A stretch of 64,000 bases of DNA from Hoeflea sp. 108 (GTDB lineage: Bacteria; Pseudomonadota; Alphaproteobacteria; Rhizobiales; Rhizobiaceae), in assembly GCF_000372965.1 (NCBI RefSeq), contig NZ_KB890024.1, positions 1,986,839 to 2,050,838 on the forward strand, written 5' to 3'. Below are positions 35,815-45,460 of this stretch, one piece after another. Position 1 is the first letter of the stretch, and each line of letters begins with the position of its first letter. The notes under the pieces were generated by a model. It worked only from the letters and a program-made list of their open reading frames with translations, was not told the origin of the DNA and did no database searches. The translations under genes and the position numbers were made by a program.

Positions 35815-36581
35815 TCATCGGCTATGTGACCTACCTGCTCCTCGCGCTGGCCGTGATCATGTTCCTGAGCGCGGCCATCAAGATCTTGCGCGAGTATGAG
35901 CGCGGCGTGATCTTTTCGCTGGGCCGCTTCACCGGGGTGAAGGGACCGGGTCTGATCCTGCTGATACCGTTCGTCCAGCAGATCGTGCGCGTCGACCTGC
36001 GCGTCGTGGTGCAGGACGTGCCGCCGCAGGACGTGATTTCGCGCGACAATGTCTCGGTGAAGGTCAATGCGGTGCTCTACTTCCGCATCGTCGATCCTGA
36101 GCGCGCGATCATCAGGGTCGAGGACTACATGGCAGCCACGAGCCAGCTGGCGCAGACCACGGTGCGTTCGGTGCTCGGCAAGCACGAACTCGACGAGATG
36201 CTGGCCGAGCGCGACAAGCTCAATGCCGCCATCCAGGAAATCCTCGACCAGCAGACGGACGCCTGGGGTATCAAGGTGACCAATGTCGAGATTAAGCATG
36301 TCGATCTCAACGAGAGCATGGTGCGGGCGATAGCCAAGCAGGCCGAGGCTGAGCGGCTGCGGCGCGCCAAGGTGATCAATGCCGACGGCGAACAGCAGGC
36401 GGCGCAGAAGCTGGTCGAGGCCGGCCGCATGCTGGCAGCCGAGCCGCAGGCGATGCAACTGCGCTATTTCGAGGCGCTGCACGATATCTCGGGCGAGCGC
36501 TCGTCGACGGTGGTGTTCCCGCTGCCAATCGACCTGCTTGCTCTGTTCAACAAGCAGGGCGGCAACTCCGGCAGCAAGTAG
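35811..36581 (+). CDS. Slipin (SPFH/stomatin family)
   Basis: A 256-residue membrane-anchored SPFH protein: TM helix YVTYLLLALAVIMFLSAAIK, then the band-7 domain from LREYERGVIFSLGRFTGVKG, with DVPPQDVISRDNVSVKVNAV and TVRSVLGKHELDEMLAERDK as signatures, and a C-terminal helical segment (AEAERLRRAKVINADGEQQA). Slipins build membrane rings and are regulated by their NfeD protease. Its ATG overlaps the NfeD stop, and GGAG lies just upstream. Its stop abuts the convergent ABC ATPase gene's stop. Confidence 0.93.
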   Translation: MIIGYVTYLLLALAVIMFLSAAIKILREYERGVIFSLGRFTGVKGPGLILLIPFVQQIVRVDLRVVVQDVPPQDVISRDNVSVKVNAVLYFRIVDPERAIIRVEDYMAATSQLAQTTVRSVLGKHELDEMLAERDKLNAAIQEILDQQTDAWGIKVTNVEIKHVDLNESMVRAIAKQAEAERLRRAKVINADGEQQAAQKLVEAGRMLAAEPQAMQLRYFEALHDISGERSSTVVFPLPIDLLALFNKQGGNSGSK

Positions 36582-37643
<1,062 letters not shown>

Positions 37644-37716
37644 AGAGTCCTCCGAACATTTTCTCGCTGCACATCGTACGTTCCGAAAGTCTTGGGATTT
37701 TCGGGTCGATGCGCGT

Positions 37717-38538
37717 TCAGCCCTTGACCGCGCCGGCCGTCATCGACCCGCTGATCTGGCGATACATGATGAGGCCAAGCAGCATCGGCGGCAGCGCGCC
37801 GACGATCATGACGGCCGAGGCAACGCCCCACTGCACGCCACCGCCGCTGGCGGCGAAGAAGAACGATGCGCCGACGGTGATCGGCACGGCCTTGGACGTG
37901 GTCAGCATCAGGCCGAACAGGAACTCGTTCCAGGCGGTGATGAAGCCGAAGATCAGGCTGGTGACGATCGCCGGACGGCAGAGCGGTGCGATGACTTTGG
38001 TCAGGATCTGGAAGCGCGTCGCGCCGTCCATCAGCGCCGCTTCATCCAGTTCGCCCGGCAGGTCGCGGATAGCGTTGACCAGGATGACCAGCGCCAGCGG
38101 CAGGTTGACGATGGTGAGGATCAGGCCGAGGCCAAGGCGCGTATCGAGCAGCGAAAGCCACTGGAACATCATGTAGAGTGGGATGGCGAAGATGATGAGC
38201 GGCACGGCGCGCAAATTGACGATGAACGGCAGAAGCGTGCGTTCGCCGAGCTTGCCGCGGGCGATTGCATAGGCCGCGGGCAGGGCAAGTGCCACGGCAA
38301 GCAGCGTGCCGAGGGCTGCGACCGCGACGCTGTTCATCAGATAGAGAAAAATGTTCAGCCGGTCGGAGACGGTGAAGACGGTGGCGTAGTTGTCGAGCGT
38401 CGGCGCATAGACCCAGAGGCCGGGATTGGTGGAGAGCTCGCGCGCGCTCTTGAACGAGGTCGAGAGCGTGACGAGGATCGGGAAATTCATCGCAAGTGCG
38501 GCGATGGCGAAGACGATCCAGCGGAGGGCGTTGATCAT
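37717..38538 (-). CDS. Sugar ABC transporter permease (MalG type)
   Basis: A 273-residue inner-membrane permease beginning MINALRWIVFAIAALAMNFP, with about six TM segments and the EAA loop LDEAALMDGATRFQILTKVI, then PLCRPAIVTSLIFGFITAWN, the CUT1 MalG pattern. Its ATG overlaps the upstream permease's stop by 1 bp (38538), so the two are coupled. A longer same-strand open frame covering this region starts in the wrong frame of the upstream permease and is not the gene's real beginning. Confidence 0.93.
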   Translation of the reverse strand: MINALRWIVFAIAALAMNFPILVTLSTSFKSARELSTNPGLWVYAPTLDNYATVFTVSDRLNIFLYLMNSVAVAALGTLLAVALALPAAYAIARGKLGERTLLPFIVNLRAVPLIIFAIPLYMMFQWLSLLDTRLGLGLILTIVNLPLALVILVNAIRDLPGELDEAALMDGATRFQILTKVIAPLCRPAIVTSLIFGFITAWNEFLFGLMLTTSKAVPITVGASFFFAASGGGVQWGVASAVMIVGALPPMLLGLIMYRQISGSMTAGAVKG

Positions 38539-39425
38539 CAGCGGGCTCCCTTGCGGCGGGCGGCGAGCGCGTTGAGGCCGTAGAGCACGGCGAACGACAC
38601 CACGAACAGAATGACGGAAGCCGCGACCGCCTTGCCGATGGCACCCTGCTTGAAGAAGGCTTCGTAGATGTAGATCGACAACGAAGCGGTGGAACCGCCC
38701 GGGCCGCTGCCGGTCAGGACGTAGACATTGTCGAAGACGCGGAAGCCGTCGATGAAGCGGATGAGCAGGGCGACCACGATTGTCGGCGCCATCAGCGGCA
38801 GCTCGATGTACCAGAGCCTGTGGCGGTAGCGCGCGCCATCCATGGCGGACGCCTCGACGATCTCCTTGGGGATGGCCTGGTAGGCCATGTAGAAGAGCAG
38901 GAAGGCGAACGGGGTCCACTGCAGCGTCTCGACCACGATCAATGTCCAGAAAGCCGATGCCGGGCCAAGAAACGAGAAGCTCGCGCCGAACCAGGTCCAT
39001 AGATAATAGGGTACAGGGCCGACGAATTCGTGCAGCACGAGGCGGTACATCAGGCCGACGAGCGCCGGCGCCACCATCAGCGGCAGCATCAGGATCGCCA
39101 TCAGCCAGCTGCGCTTTTCGATGAGCGGTGACAGGAAGATGGCGAGGAACAGGCCGAGCGCGCATTCGAGCAGGGCGGTCAGCAGGCCGAAGCGGAAGGA
39201 GAACCAGGTCGCCTGCCAGAACGAAGTGTCGTTCCAGACCGCCGCGAAATTGGCGAAGCCTGTTATCTCGGGGCTGCGCAGGGTCTCGAAGCTGACCTCG
39301 GACACCGAATAGACGAGGTTGACGATCGCCGGGAAGCCGAGGAAGACGAGCAGGAACAGCACCAGTGGCACTGCCAGCAGACGGAATTCGGACGAGGGGG
39401 CGCGTTGCGAAAGCGTTGTCATCAA
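38538..39425 (-). CDS. Sugar ABC transporter permease (MalF type)
   Basis: A 295-residue permease with six predicted TM helices, starting FRLLAVPLVLFLLVFLGFPA after a short polar N-terminus. The EAA loop is PKEIVEASAMDGARYRHRLW, then YIELPLMAPTIVVALLIRFI. It pairs with the MalG-type permease downstream. ATG 39425, with a second Met immediately after. It is separated from the binding-protein gene by about 240 bp containing an inverted repeat, as often seen where the binding protein is expressed at a higher level. Confidence 0.93.
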   Translation of the reverse strand: MMTTLSQRAPSSEFRLLAVPLVLFLLVFLGFPAIVNLVYSVSEVSFETLRSPEITGFANFAAVWNDTSFWQATWFSFRFGLLTALLECALGLFLAIFLSPLIEKRSWLMAILMLPLMVAPALVGLMYRLVLHEFVGPVPYYLWTWFGASFSFLGPASAFWTLIVVETLQWTPFAFLLFYMAYQAIPKEIVEASAMDGARYRHRLWYIELPLMAPTIVVALLIRFIDGFRVFDNVYVLTGSGPGGSTASLSIYIYEAFFKQGAIGKAVAASVILFVVSFAVLYGLNALAARRKGAR

Positions 39426-39508
39426 TCGATCTAAGGCTGGCTTTCCAATGGAAGCAATGGTGGCTGGCCGACCCCGTGGGCGGAGTCGTCGTCAGGCGTC
39501 ACAGCGTG

Positions 39509-39625
39509 ACAGGTTCAGGACTCGGCACCTCGGACCCGCATGGGGCGGGAAATGGTGCCAGGATCGCCCCGTCGACATGCCCGAAGGACAAGGAGGCGCG
39601 GGGAGGTGCCGAATCCTGAACCTGT
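39509..39625. repeat. Inverted repeat between the binding-protein and permease genes
   Basis: ACAGGTTCAGGACTCGGCAC, continuing CTC (39509-39531), and its inverted copy (39603-39625) match at 22 of 23 positions across 71 bp. The element occupies most of the 239-bp gap 39426-39664. In the minus-strand transcript it would form a long hairpin 3' of the binding-protein message, a classic position for differential mRNA stability, or it is a short repeat element. No other copy was seen here. Confidence 0.8.
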
Positions 39626-39664
39626 TGGAATGGCCGGTGGCGGCAGCCGCCACCGGCCAGACGT

Positions 39665-40993
39665 TTACTTGAGCAGGTCGGCCATGCCCTTTTCGGTGTT
39701 CTTGAGCGCGTCGTCGAGCGACTGCTGGCCTGACCAGTAGCCGGTGAACTCCTTGGCCTGGAGCTCATAGACCGAGAGCGCCTTGGCCGAGGTGCCGCCG
39801 TTCATGACGTAGCCGTATTTGCTGGCGAACTCGCCGAGCTTGACCAGGTCGGGACGGTCGGTGGCGACTTCCTTGACGACGTCAGGGGTGAGCGCCGGCG
39901 CACCGCTGTTCTTGGCATAGATCAGGGCTGCTTCCTTCGACGACAGCCACTTGATGAAGGCCTTGGCGCCATCCTTGTTCTCGGCGTTCTTGTTGAGGCC
40001 GAAGCCGAGGCCGTGGATGTGGGTGAAGCGGCCTTCCGGGCCGGCCGGCGGGGCGATGGTCTCGGTGACTTCGGCAACCGCAGGCGACTTGTCCTTCGAG
40101 GTCAGGTCAGAGGCCGCGGCATTCCACTGCATCATGGCCGCGACCTGACCCGAAGCGTAGGCAGCGTTGGCCTCGGCGAACTCGTAGGACAGCGAGTCGC
40201 GCGGGGTGGCACCGGCGTCATAGAGCAGCTTGTAGGTCTCGAGGCCCTTGCGATAGGCGTCGGAATTGACCGTCACCTTACCGCTCTCGTCCATCCAGTT
40301 GCCGCCATAGGAACGTGGCAGCGACTGGAACACCATCATGTTGAACAGCAGGTTCTTGAGCTGCAGGACGGTGCCATAGCGGGTCGGGCTGTCCGGGTTC
40401 ACAGCCTGGGTGAAGTAGAGTGCGGTGGCCGCATAGTCGTCCCAGGTCCACTCGTCCGGGTTCTTCGGCTCGAGCTTCTTTCCGAGATGCTTCTCGGAGA
40501 TTTCGGCGAACTTGGCCTTGGCCGCGTCGTCCTTGAGCAGTGCCTCGATCAGGTCCTTGCGGTAGTACATGAAGTGCAGCGACAGGTCGGTCGGTACGCC
40601 GAACTGCTTGCCTTCGTACTGCATGGTCGAGAGCACGGAATCGCCATAGACGGCCTTGGCTTCGTCCGACAGCTCGACCGGCTCCATGAACGGCGCATAG
40701 CGGCCGATGGAGTAGGTGGCGAGCAGGTTGACGTCGAAGGCCTTGGAGCCGGCGGCGAGGTCGGCCTGCAGCTTGTCCCAGAAACCGTCGCGGTTGAAGA
40801 ACAAAAGCTCAACCTTGTTAGCGTCCGAGGTGTCAGACTTGGCGTTGTAGGCGTCGGCTGCAGCGCGCAGTGCGGTTTCCTCGGGGCCGCCCGGCCAGCC
40901 GAGCACGGTTACCTTGGCGAAGGCGGGGCTCGCCATGAGGCTGGCGATCGCAGCCGCGATCAGGCCGCCCTTTCTGAGCGTCGAAAATGTCAT
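39665..40993 (-). CDS. Extracellular sugar-binding protein of the ABC importer
   Basis: A 442-residue family 1 (MalE-like) periplasmic binding protein. Signal peptide GGLIAAAIASLMASPAFA is cleaved before KVTVLGWPGGPEETALRAAA. NLLATYSIGRYAPFMEPVEL, then GKQFGVPTDLSLHFMYYRKD and TETIAPPAGPEGRFTHIHGL are typical lobe and hinge segments. First gene of the importer operon. Given nanK and nanE upstream on the same strand, the ligand is probably an amino sugar, ManNAc, sialic acid or an oligosaccharide containing one. Confidence 0.92.
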   Translation of the reverse strand: MTFSTLRKGGLIAAAIASLMASPAFAKVTVLGWPGGPEETALRAAADAYNAKSDTSDANKVELLFFNRDGFWDKLQADLAAGSKAFDVNLLATYSIGRYAPFMEPVELSDEAKAVYGDSVLSTMQYEGKQFGVPTDLSLHFMYYRKDLIEALLKDDAAKAKFAEISEKHLGKKLEPKNPDEWTWDDYAATALYFTQAVNPDSPTRYGTVLQLKNLLFNMMVFQSLPRSYGGNWMDESGKVTVNSDAYRKGLETYKLLYDAGATPRDSLSYEFAEANAAYASGQVAAMMQWNAAASDLTSKDKSPAVAEVTETIAPPAGPEGRFTHIHGLGFGLNKNAENKDGAKAFIKWLSSKEAALIYAKNSGAPALTPDVVKEVATDRPDLVKLGEFASKYGYVMNGGTSAKALSVYELQAKEFTGYWSGQQSLDDALKNTEKGMADLLK

Positions 40994-41012
40994 GTGGTGT
41001 TCTCCCTCTAGG

Positions 41013-41861
41013 TCAGTTCTGACGTTTTGCTAGATCCGCGATGCCCACGACGCCGGCGCTCTCTCCGAGCGCTGCGGCGTGAAGCTGCGGGGTGAGCCGT
41101 GGCGGCAGGCTTCCCAGCGCCTGCCGGACGGATTCGAGATATCCAGGTGCCAGGCCGATGCCGCCGCCGATGACGATGCGGGCGGGGTCGAGCATGAGCT
41201 GGATGTTGCGGCAAAGAAGGGCGGTCTGGCCCACCGATGCCTTGATGATGTCTTGTGCCCAGACGTAGCCTGTGGCGGCTGCCTCGAAGACCTCGCGCGC
41301 GGTCGCGCCGGCATGGTGCGGTGCTGCCTGTGTGGCAATCCAGTTGCCGGAGACGTGGTCTTCGAGCACGCCGGCGTTCTCGTCGAGGCTGCTCAACAGT
41401 CCGAAATGGCCAGCGAGACCGCCGAGCAGGCGGCCGTTGACGACGATGCCGCCGCCGATGCCGGTGGAGATGGTGAGGAAGACGAGGTCCTGGCCCTGGC
41501 CGGCACCGCAGGAGAATTCGCCCCAGGCCGCGGCCTGCGCGTCGTTGGCGGCGAGCACGGCATCGGTGCCGGCAAGCCTGCCCACGGTCGCGACCAGCGG
41601 GAAACGGTCGGGGATGTCGAGTGTCTTGCGGTTGAGCGGTGACCAGCAACCGTCATCGATGATGCCGGAAACGGCGACACCAACTGTGTCGTAGCGGCCT
41701 TTCCAGCCCGAAATCGCAACGAACAGGGCCGTCAGCCACTCCTCTGGATCGCCGCTGCGCGGCGTCGGCATCTTGTGCGTTTCGACCACCTCGTCCCCGC
41801 GCACCAGAGCCGCAAGCATCTTGGTGCCGCCGATGTCGAGCGCGAGAACGGTGTCGGCCAT
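41013..41861 (-). CDS. nanK: ROK family kinase, probably N-acetylmannosamine kinase
   Basis: A 282-residue ROK kinase starting MADTVLALDIGGTKMLAALV (phosphate-1 DxGGT). VLAANDAQAAAWGEFSCGAG carries the catalytic Asp, and LTISTGIGGGIVVNGRLLGG, then LAGHFGLLSSLDE follow. The usual ROK zinc motif (C-x-C-G-x-x-G-C) is missing: the corresponding region (NAGVLEDHVSGNWIATQAAP) has no cysteines. Five bp separate it from nanE, upstream on the same strand, which supports the ManNAc-6-P route. An open frame continues far upstream in the same frame but overlaps nanE. Confidence 0.85.
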   Translation of the reverse strand: MADTVLALDIGGTKMLAALVRGDEVVETHKMPTPRSGDPEEWLTALFVAISGWKGRYDTVGVAVSGIIDDGCWSPLNRKTLDIPDRFPLVATVGRLAGTDAVLAANDAQAAAWGEFSCGAGQGQDLVFLTISTGIGGGIVVNGRLLGGLAGHFGLLSSLDENAGVLEDHVSGNWIATQAAPHHAGATAREVFEAAATGYVWAQDIIKASVGQTALLCRNIQLMLDPARIVIGGGIGLAPGYLESVRQALGSLPPRLTPQLHAAALGESAGVVGIADLAKRQN

Positions 41862-41866
41862 GGCGA

Positions 41867-42553
41867 TCAGGCTCCGCCCTTGGCGATGGTTTCGTCGAGC
41901 GCGGCGCGGAACCACGAGGTCACATATTCGGGCCGCGTGATGGCCGAACCGACCACGACCATCGAAGCGCCCGAAGCCAGCGCCTGCTGCGCCTGGGCCG
42001 GGGTGCGGACATTGCCCTCGGCGATCACATGGGGCGTGAGCTTGCGCATTGCCGAGATCAGCGCGAAGTCGGGCTCGGTCGGCTCGACCGGGCCGGTGTA
42101 GCCGGCAAGCGTCGAGCCGACGACGTCGGCGCCTTCGGCCAGCGCCTGCTCTGCATCTGAAATGATCGAGCAATCGGCCATTGCGGCGCAGCCGTGGGAA
42201 TGAATGCGCTCGATCAGTGCTTTGGTCGAAACCGGGCGGACGCGCTGGGTGGCGTCATAGGCGATGACATCGGCACCGGCAGCAGCGAGCGCGTCGACGT
42301 CTTCGAGCCAGGGTGTAATGCGGACGGGCGTATCGTCGAGGTCGCGCTTGATCAGGCCTATGATCGGCTTGTCTGTATCGGCGCGGACTGCTGCGACATA
42401 CTCTGAGGACTCGATGCGCAGAGCCGCGGCGCCGCCGTCGATGGCTGCCAGCGCGAAGCCAACGACCATCTGGGCCTTGTCCATGGCGCCACCCTTCACG
42501 GGCTGGCAGGACACGATGAGGCCATTGTCGAGGGCTTTGAAGTCAAGCGGCAC
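41867..42553 (-). CDS. nanE: Putative N-acetylmannosamine-6-phosphate 2-epimerase
   Basis: A 228-residue TIM-barrel epimerase converting ManNAc-6-P to GlcNAc-6-P. LDNGLIVSCQPVKGGAMDKA is the conserved opening, with AALRIESSEYVAAVRADTDK, PIIGLIKRDLDDTPVRITPW (catalytic K-R-D), ADVIAYDATQRVRPV, ADVVGSTLAGYTG, VIAEGNVRTPAQAQQAL and VVVGSAITRPEYVTSWF following NanE order. It lies between the GntR regulator and nanK on one strand. With NanK, imported ManNAc would enter the GlcNAc-6-P pool. Confidence 0.95.
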   Translation of the reverse strand: MPLDFKALDNGLIVSCQPVKGGAMDKAQMVVGFALAAIDGGAAALRIESSEYVAAVRADTDKPIIGLIKRDLDDTPVRITPWLEDVDALAAAGADVIAYDATQRVRPVSTKALIERIHSHGCAAMADCSIISDAEQALAEGADVVGSTLAGYTGPVEPTEPDFALISAMRKLTPHVIAEGNVRTPAQAQQALASGASMVVVGSAITRPEYVTSWFRAALDETIAKGGA

Positions 42554-42614
42554 GCGGGCATCTCCTGTGATGCCCAGACGGTAGCAGTCTAAGACCAGAT
42601 TGCAACAGGATTTG

Positions 42615-42624
42615 AACTGGTATT
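42615..42624. promoter_or_regulatory. Candidate GntR operator half-site near nanE
   Basis: AACTGGTATT (42615-42624) overlaps the GntR stop codon; the same 10-mer recurs at 43423-43432 before the GntR gene. The opposite half-site AGACCAGA lies about 18 bp closer to nanE (ACCAG/CTGGT dyad). TGGT-containing sites are known for NagR/NanR-like GntR regulators; binding here is inferred. Confidence 0.45.
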
Positions 42625-43378
42625 ATCGCATCAATTCGATGACGAAGTCGTAGACGTCGCCACGGTATTTGGTCTGGGTGAATTCGACGATCTGGCCGTC
42701 GGCGAGAAAGCAGCGGCGTTCCATGACCAGCAGCGACGTGTCATCGGGCGTGGCGAGAAGCTGGCGCTCCTCGTCGGTGGCGGGCTTGGCCTGCATGCGC
42801 TGCAAGGCACGCACCGGCAGGGCGCCTGTGGCCTCGAGATATTCGTAGAGTGATTCCTTCACCGCCTGCGGGTCAGGCACGAAACGTGCCGGCAGCGTGG
42901 CGATCTCGATGGCGATGGGCGTGTCGTCGGCGGTGCGCAGGCGGCGCAGACGCACGACCTTTTCGCTGCCGGAGATGCCCAATGCCATCATTTCTGCTGG
43001 CGAAGGGCGTGAAATTTCTCGGGAAATCCACACGCAGCCTGGCTCCAGCCCACGCGAGCGCATGTCCTCGGAGAAGCTGGTCATGGTCGCCAGCGACTTC
43101 TCCAGGCGCGACGACACCACAGTCTTGGCGCCTTGGCGGCGGTCGAGCAGTCCGTCGGAGACAAGGCCGTCGATGGCCTTGCGCACGGTGACGCGTGAGA
43201 TGCCAAGCGCATCGCACAGGGTGCGCTCACTGGGGATGACGGCATTGCGCTTGAGCTGGGCTGTCGCGATGGCCTGCTTGATGGCGTCTTCCAGCCGTCG
43301 GTAGAGCGGTTCGCCGCTTTCGCCGGAAAGCTGTCTTGCGAGGAAGTCGAGGATTGCCTGATCGCCCATCGGAGCCAC
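42623..43378 (-). CDS. GntR/HutC-family regulator of the nan-type operon
   Basis: A 251-residue regulator with a GntR winged helix (EPLYRRLEDAIKQAIATAQL, then IPSERTLCDALGISRVTVRK) and a UTRA effector domain (about 95-245; TADDTPIAIEIATLPARFVP, then LLVMERRCFLADGQIVEFTQ). HutC/NagR-type proteins bind small sugars or sugar phosphates. It precedes nanE, nanK and the importer on the same strand, and two identical AACTGGTATT boxes flank it, so it is the likely local regulator responding to an amino-sugar phosphate. Confidence 0.9.
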   Translation of the reverse strand: MAPMGDQAILDFLARQLSGESGEPLYRRLEDAIKQAIATAQLKRNAVIPSERTLCDALGISRVTVRKAIDGLVSDGLLDRRQGAKTVVSSRLEKSLATMTSFSEDMRSRGLEPGCVWISREISRPSPAEMMALGISGSEKVVRLRRLRTADDTPIAIEIATLPARFVPDPQAVKESLYEYLEATGALPVRALQRMQAKPATDEERQLLATPDDTSLLVMERRCFLADGQIVEFTQTKYRGDVYDFVIELMR

Positions 43379-43422
43379 CTGTGGAAAGTCGCCCCTTTAT
43401 GCAGAATTTTTTTCAGGTGTTA

Positions 43423-43432
43423 AACTGGTATT
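43423..43432. promoter_or_regulatory. Candidate GntR operator half-site upstream of the GntR gene
   Basis: A second exact AACTGGTATT, 45 bp 5' of the GntR start, in the gap to the LysR gene. Together with the copy at 42615 it is the only shared motif I see at the two ends of the regulator gene. Confidence 0.45.
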
Positions 43433-43459
43433 GTTCTTGTCGGGTCGATTTCGCTGAAA

Positions 43460-44347
43460 TCAGCTGGCTTGGCCTGTCGCCAGGGCAAGGAATTCGCGCG
43501 CGGCGCGGGTGAGATAACGCTCCTTGTGGCGCAGCGAGAAGAAACGGCGCCGTGGCAGGGCGAAGGGGATGGAGACCAGCGAGCCAGCCTTGAGCGCGCC
43601 TTCGGCCACCAGTCGCGACATGACCGCGACGCCCGCTCCCGCCTCGACGGCCGAACGAACGGACTCGTTGGAGGGCAGTTCAAGCGCAATGTCGAGGCTG
43701 CCGGGGGTAACGCCGAGGCTGGACAATACGGCCTCGAAATTGGAGCGGGTGCCGGAACCGGGCTCGCGAAAAATCCAGCGGGCACCGCGCAGATCGCGGG
43801 CAGAGTTTGGCGGCTTTGCGATCCAGGGGTGGTCGAGGGCGGTGACGAGCAAAAGCTCATCCTCGCCGACCGGCTCGACGGCGAGCGCTGGGTCGTCGAC
43901 GTCGCCTTCGACGAAGCCGAGGTCGGCCGAGCCGTCATGGATCATAGTCGCCACCGCCTCGGTGTTGGCGATGACCATGCCGAGCTCGATGCCCGGATAA
44001 TCCCGGCGGAAACTGTGGGCGAGGCTGGGCAGCCAGTAGTTGGCGACCGTCTGGCTGCCGGCCAGCTTGAGCGAACCGCGCTTCAGGCCGGCGAGATCGG
44101 CGAGCACGATTTCGGCAGCCTCGGCCCGGGCAAGCACGGCGCGCGCCTCGGTAAGAAAAATGCGGCCGGCGTCGGTGAGTACGATGCGCCGCCCGACCCG
44201 GTCGAACAGCCGTGCCTGGTAGCGGTTCTCAAGCGCGGCGACGGCGGCGCTGGTGGCGGATTGCGTCAGGTTCAGCGCTTCGGCGGCCCGAGTGACATGC
44301 TCGCGCTCGGCAACCGCGACGAAGATCCTGAGCTGTTCGAGTGTCAC
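43460..44347 (-). CDS. LysR-family regulator, CysB/YeiE type
   Basis: A 295-residue LysR regulator. N-terminal winged helix: MTLEQLRIFVAVAEREHVTR, then AAEALNLTQSATSAAVAALE. The effector domain has SLKLAGSQTVANYWLPSLAH and IFREPGSGTRSNFEAVLSSL, the G-S-G-T-R pocket typical of the CysB/Cbl/YeiE/CysR group, which responds to sulfate, sulfite or similar anions. It lies 18 bp downstream of yeiH on the same strand, as in the yeiE-yeiH pairs, so it probably controls that transporter. Confidence 0.9.
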   Translation of the reverse strand: MTLEQLRIFVAVAEREHVTRAAEALNLTQSATSAAVAALENRYQARLFDRVGRRIVLTDAGRIFLTEARAVLARAEAAEIVLADLAGLKRGSLKLAGSQTVANYWLPSLAHSFRRDYPGIELGMVIANTEAVATMIHDGSADLGFVEGDVDDPALAVEPVGEDELLLVTALDHPWIAKPPNSARDLRGARWIFREPGSGTRSNFEAVLSSLGVTPGSLDIALELPSNESVRSAVEAGAGVAVMSRLVAEGALKAGSLVSIPFALPRRRFFSLRHKERYLTRAAREFLALATGQAS

Positions 44348-44365
44348 GGTCGCCCCTTTGATGCG

Positions 44366-45433
44366 TCAGCCCAGTAGCTTGACCGCCATTAGACTGAAAG
44401 TCGCGATGAAAAGGAACGCGCCGAGGCCAAGAAAGAGTGGACGGACGCCCTTTGCCCGGAGCTTGCGGAAGTCGGTCTCCAGACCCATTGCGGCAAGCGC
44501 CATGGTGAGCAGGAAGGTGGTGAGGGTAACGATCGAGGCTTTTGCTTCCGGGGGGATGGTGACGACGCTGTTGAGCGCGACCATCGCGACGAAGCCGAGT
44601 ACGAACCATGGCATGGGGGCGCCGCCGGCCTGCTGGCCGCTGCCAGTGGTACGGGCACGCGCGGCGAGACCGAGCGTGATCACCATGGGCGCGAGCATCA
44701 TGACGCGGGTGAGCTTCGCCACGGTGCCGAACTCGCCGGCCTGCTGGCCGCCCTGGAAGGCAGCGGCGACGACCTGGGCGATCTCGTGGATCGAGGCGCC
44801 GGTCCACAGGCCGTAGGCATGGGCGTCGAGGCCGAGGCCGGCTTGGAGCAGCGGGTAGCCGAACATGGCGATGGAGCCGAACACGGTGACGCAGGCGACC
44901 GCATAGGCGACGTCCTCGTCGGGCGCGCGGGTGACGGTGTTGGTGGCAATGACCGCCGATGCGCCGCAGATCGAGGTACCGGCGGCGATCAACTCTGCCA
45001 ATGGGCGCTCGACGCCGATCAGCCTGCCGAGCCACAGCGTAAAAGCGAAAGTGGAGACCAGCGTCGCGGCGATCAGGGCAACACCGCCGACGCCGACCTC
45101 GGCAACTTGGGCTGCGGTCAGTTGCAGGCCAAGAAGGATGATGGCGAAGCGCAGCACCTTGCGCATCGAAAAGGCGACGCCCGCCTTGGCACTGACCGGT
45201 GTGCCCACAAGATTGTGGAAGGCCATGCCGATGACGATGGCGAGGATCATCGGGCTGAAGGCATTAAAGCCAGGCAAATGGCGCAATGCAAAGGCGAGGG
45301 CGGCTATGGTTGCGGTGAGGGCGAGGCCGGACAGAAGCCGGGCATGCTTGCTCCAGCCACCGGTGCGCCTGGTGGCTTTTGCCGAGCCAATGGCGACGGC
45401 GTTGCTGGTTTCGTTCCTGGCGATGGCGTTCAT
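44366..45433 (-). CDS. YeiH family putative sulfate/sulfite exporter
   Basis: A 355-residue membrane protein with about ten TM helices, of the YeiH/PSE (UPF0324) family. Signatures are FSPMILAIVIGMAFHNLVGT, GVAFSMRKVLRFAIILLGLQ, AAGTSICGASAVIATNTVTR, GASIHEIAQVVAAAFQGG and the terminal FRKLRAKGVRPLFLGLGAFL. It is paired with a YeiE-type LysR gene downstream. The family is proposed to export sulfite/sulfate or related anions. ATG 45433 preferred; a TTG 9 codons upstream is possible. Confidence 0.88.
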   Translation of the reverse strand: MNAIARNETSNAVAIGSAKATRRTGGWSKHARLLSGLALTATIAALAFALRHLPGFNAFSPMILAIVIGMAFHNLVGTPVSAKAGVAFSMRKVLRFAIILLGLQLTAAQVAEVGVGGVALIAATLVSTFAFTLWLGRLIGVERPLAELIAAGTSICGASAVIATNTVTRAPDEDVAYAVACVTVFGSIAMFGYPLLQAGLGLDAHAYGLWTGASIHEIAQVVAAAFQGGQQAGEFGTVAKLTRVMMLAPMVITLGLAARARTTGSGQQAGGAPMPWFVLGFVAMVALNSVVTIPPEAKASIVTLTTFLLTMALAAMGLETDFRKLRAKGVRPLFLGLGAFLFIATFSLMAVKLLG

Positions 45434-45460
45434 GGCTTGGTCCCGTATTTCCGGGTGCAA

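Noticed and set aside
38539..39165. Upstream part of a 482-codon minus-strand frame ending at 37717
   Set aside because: Only its 3' 273 codons are the MalG-type permease; the upstream part is an out-of-frame shadow of the MalF-type permease.
41862..42173. Long in-frame extension of the ROK kinase
   Set aside because: It lies inside nanE in a different frame; the kinase signature starts at 41861.
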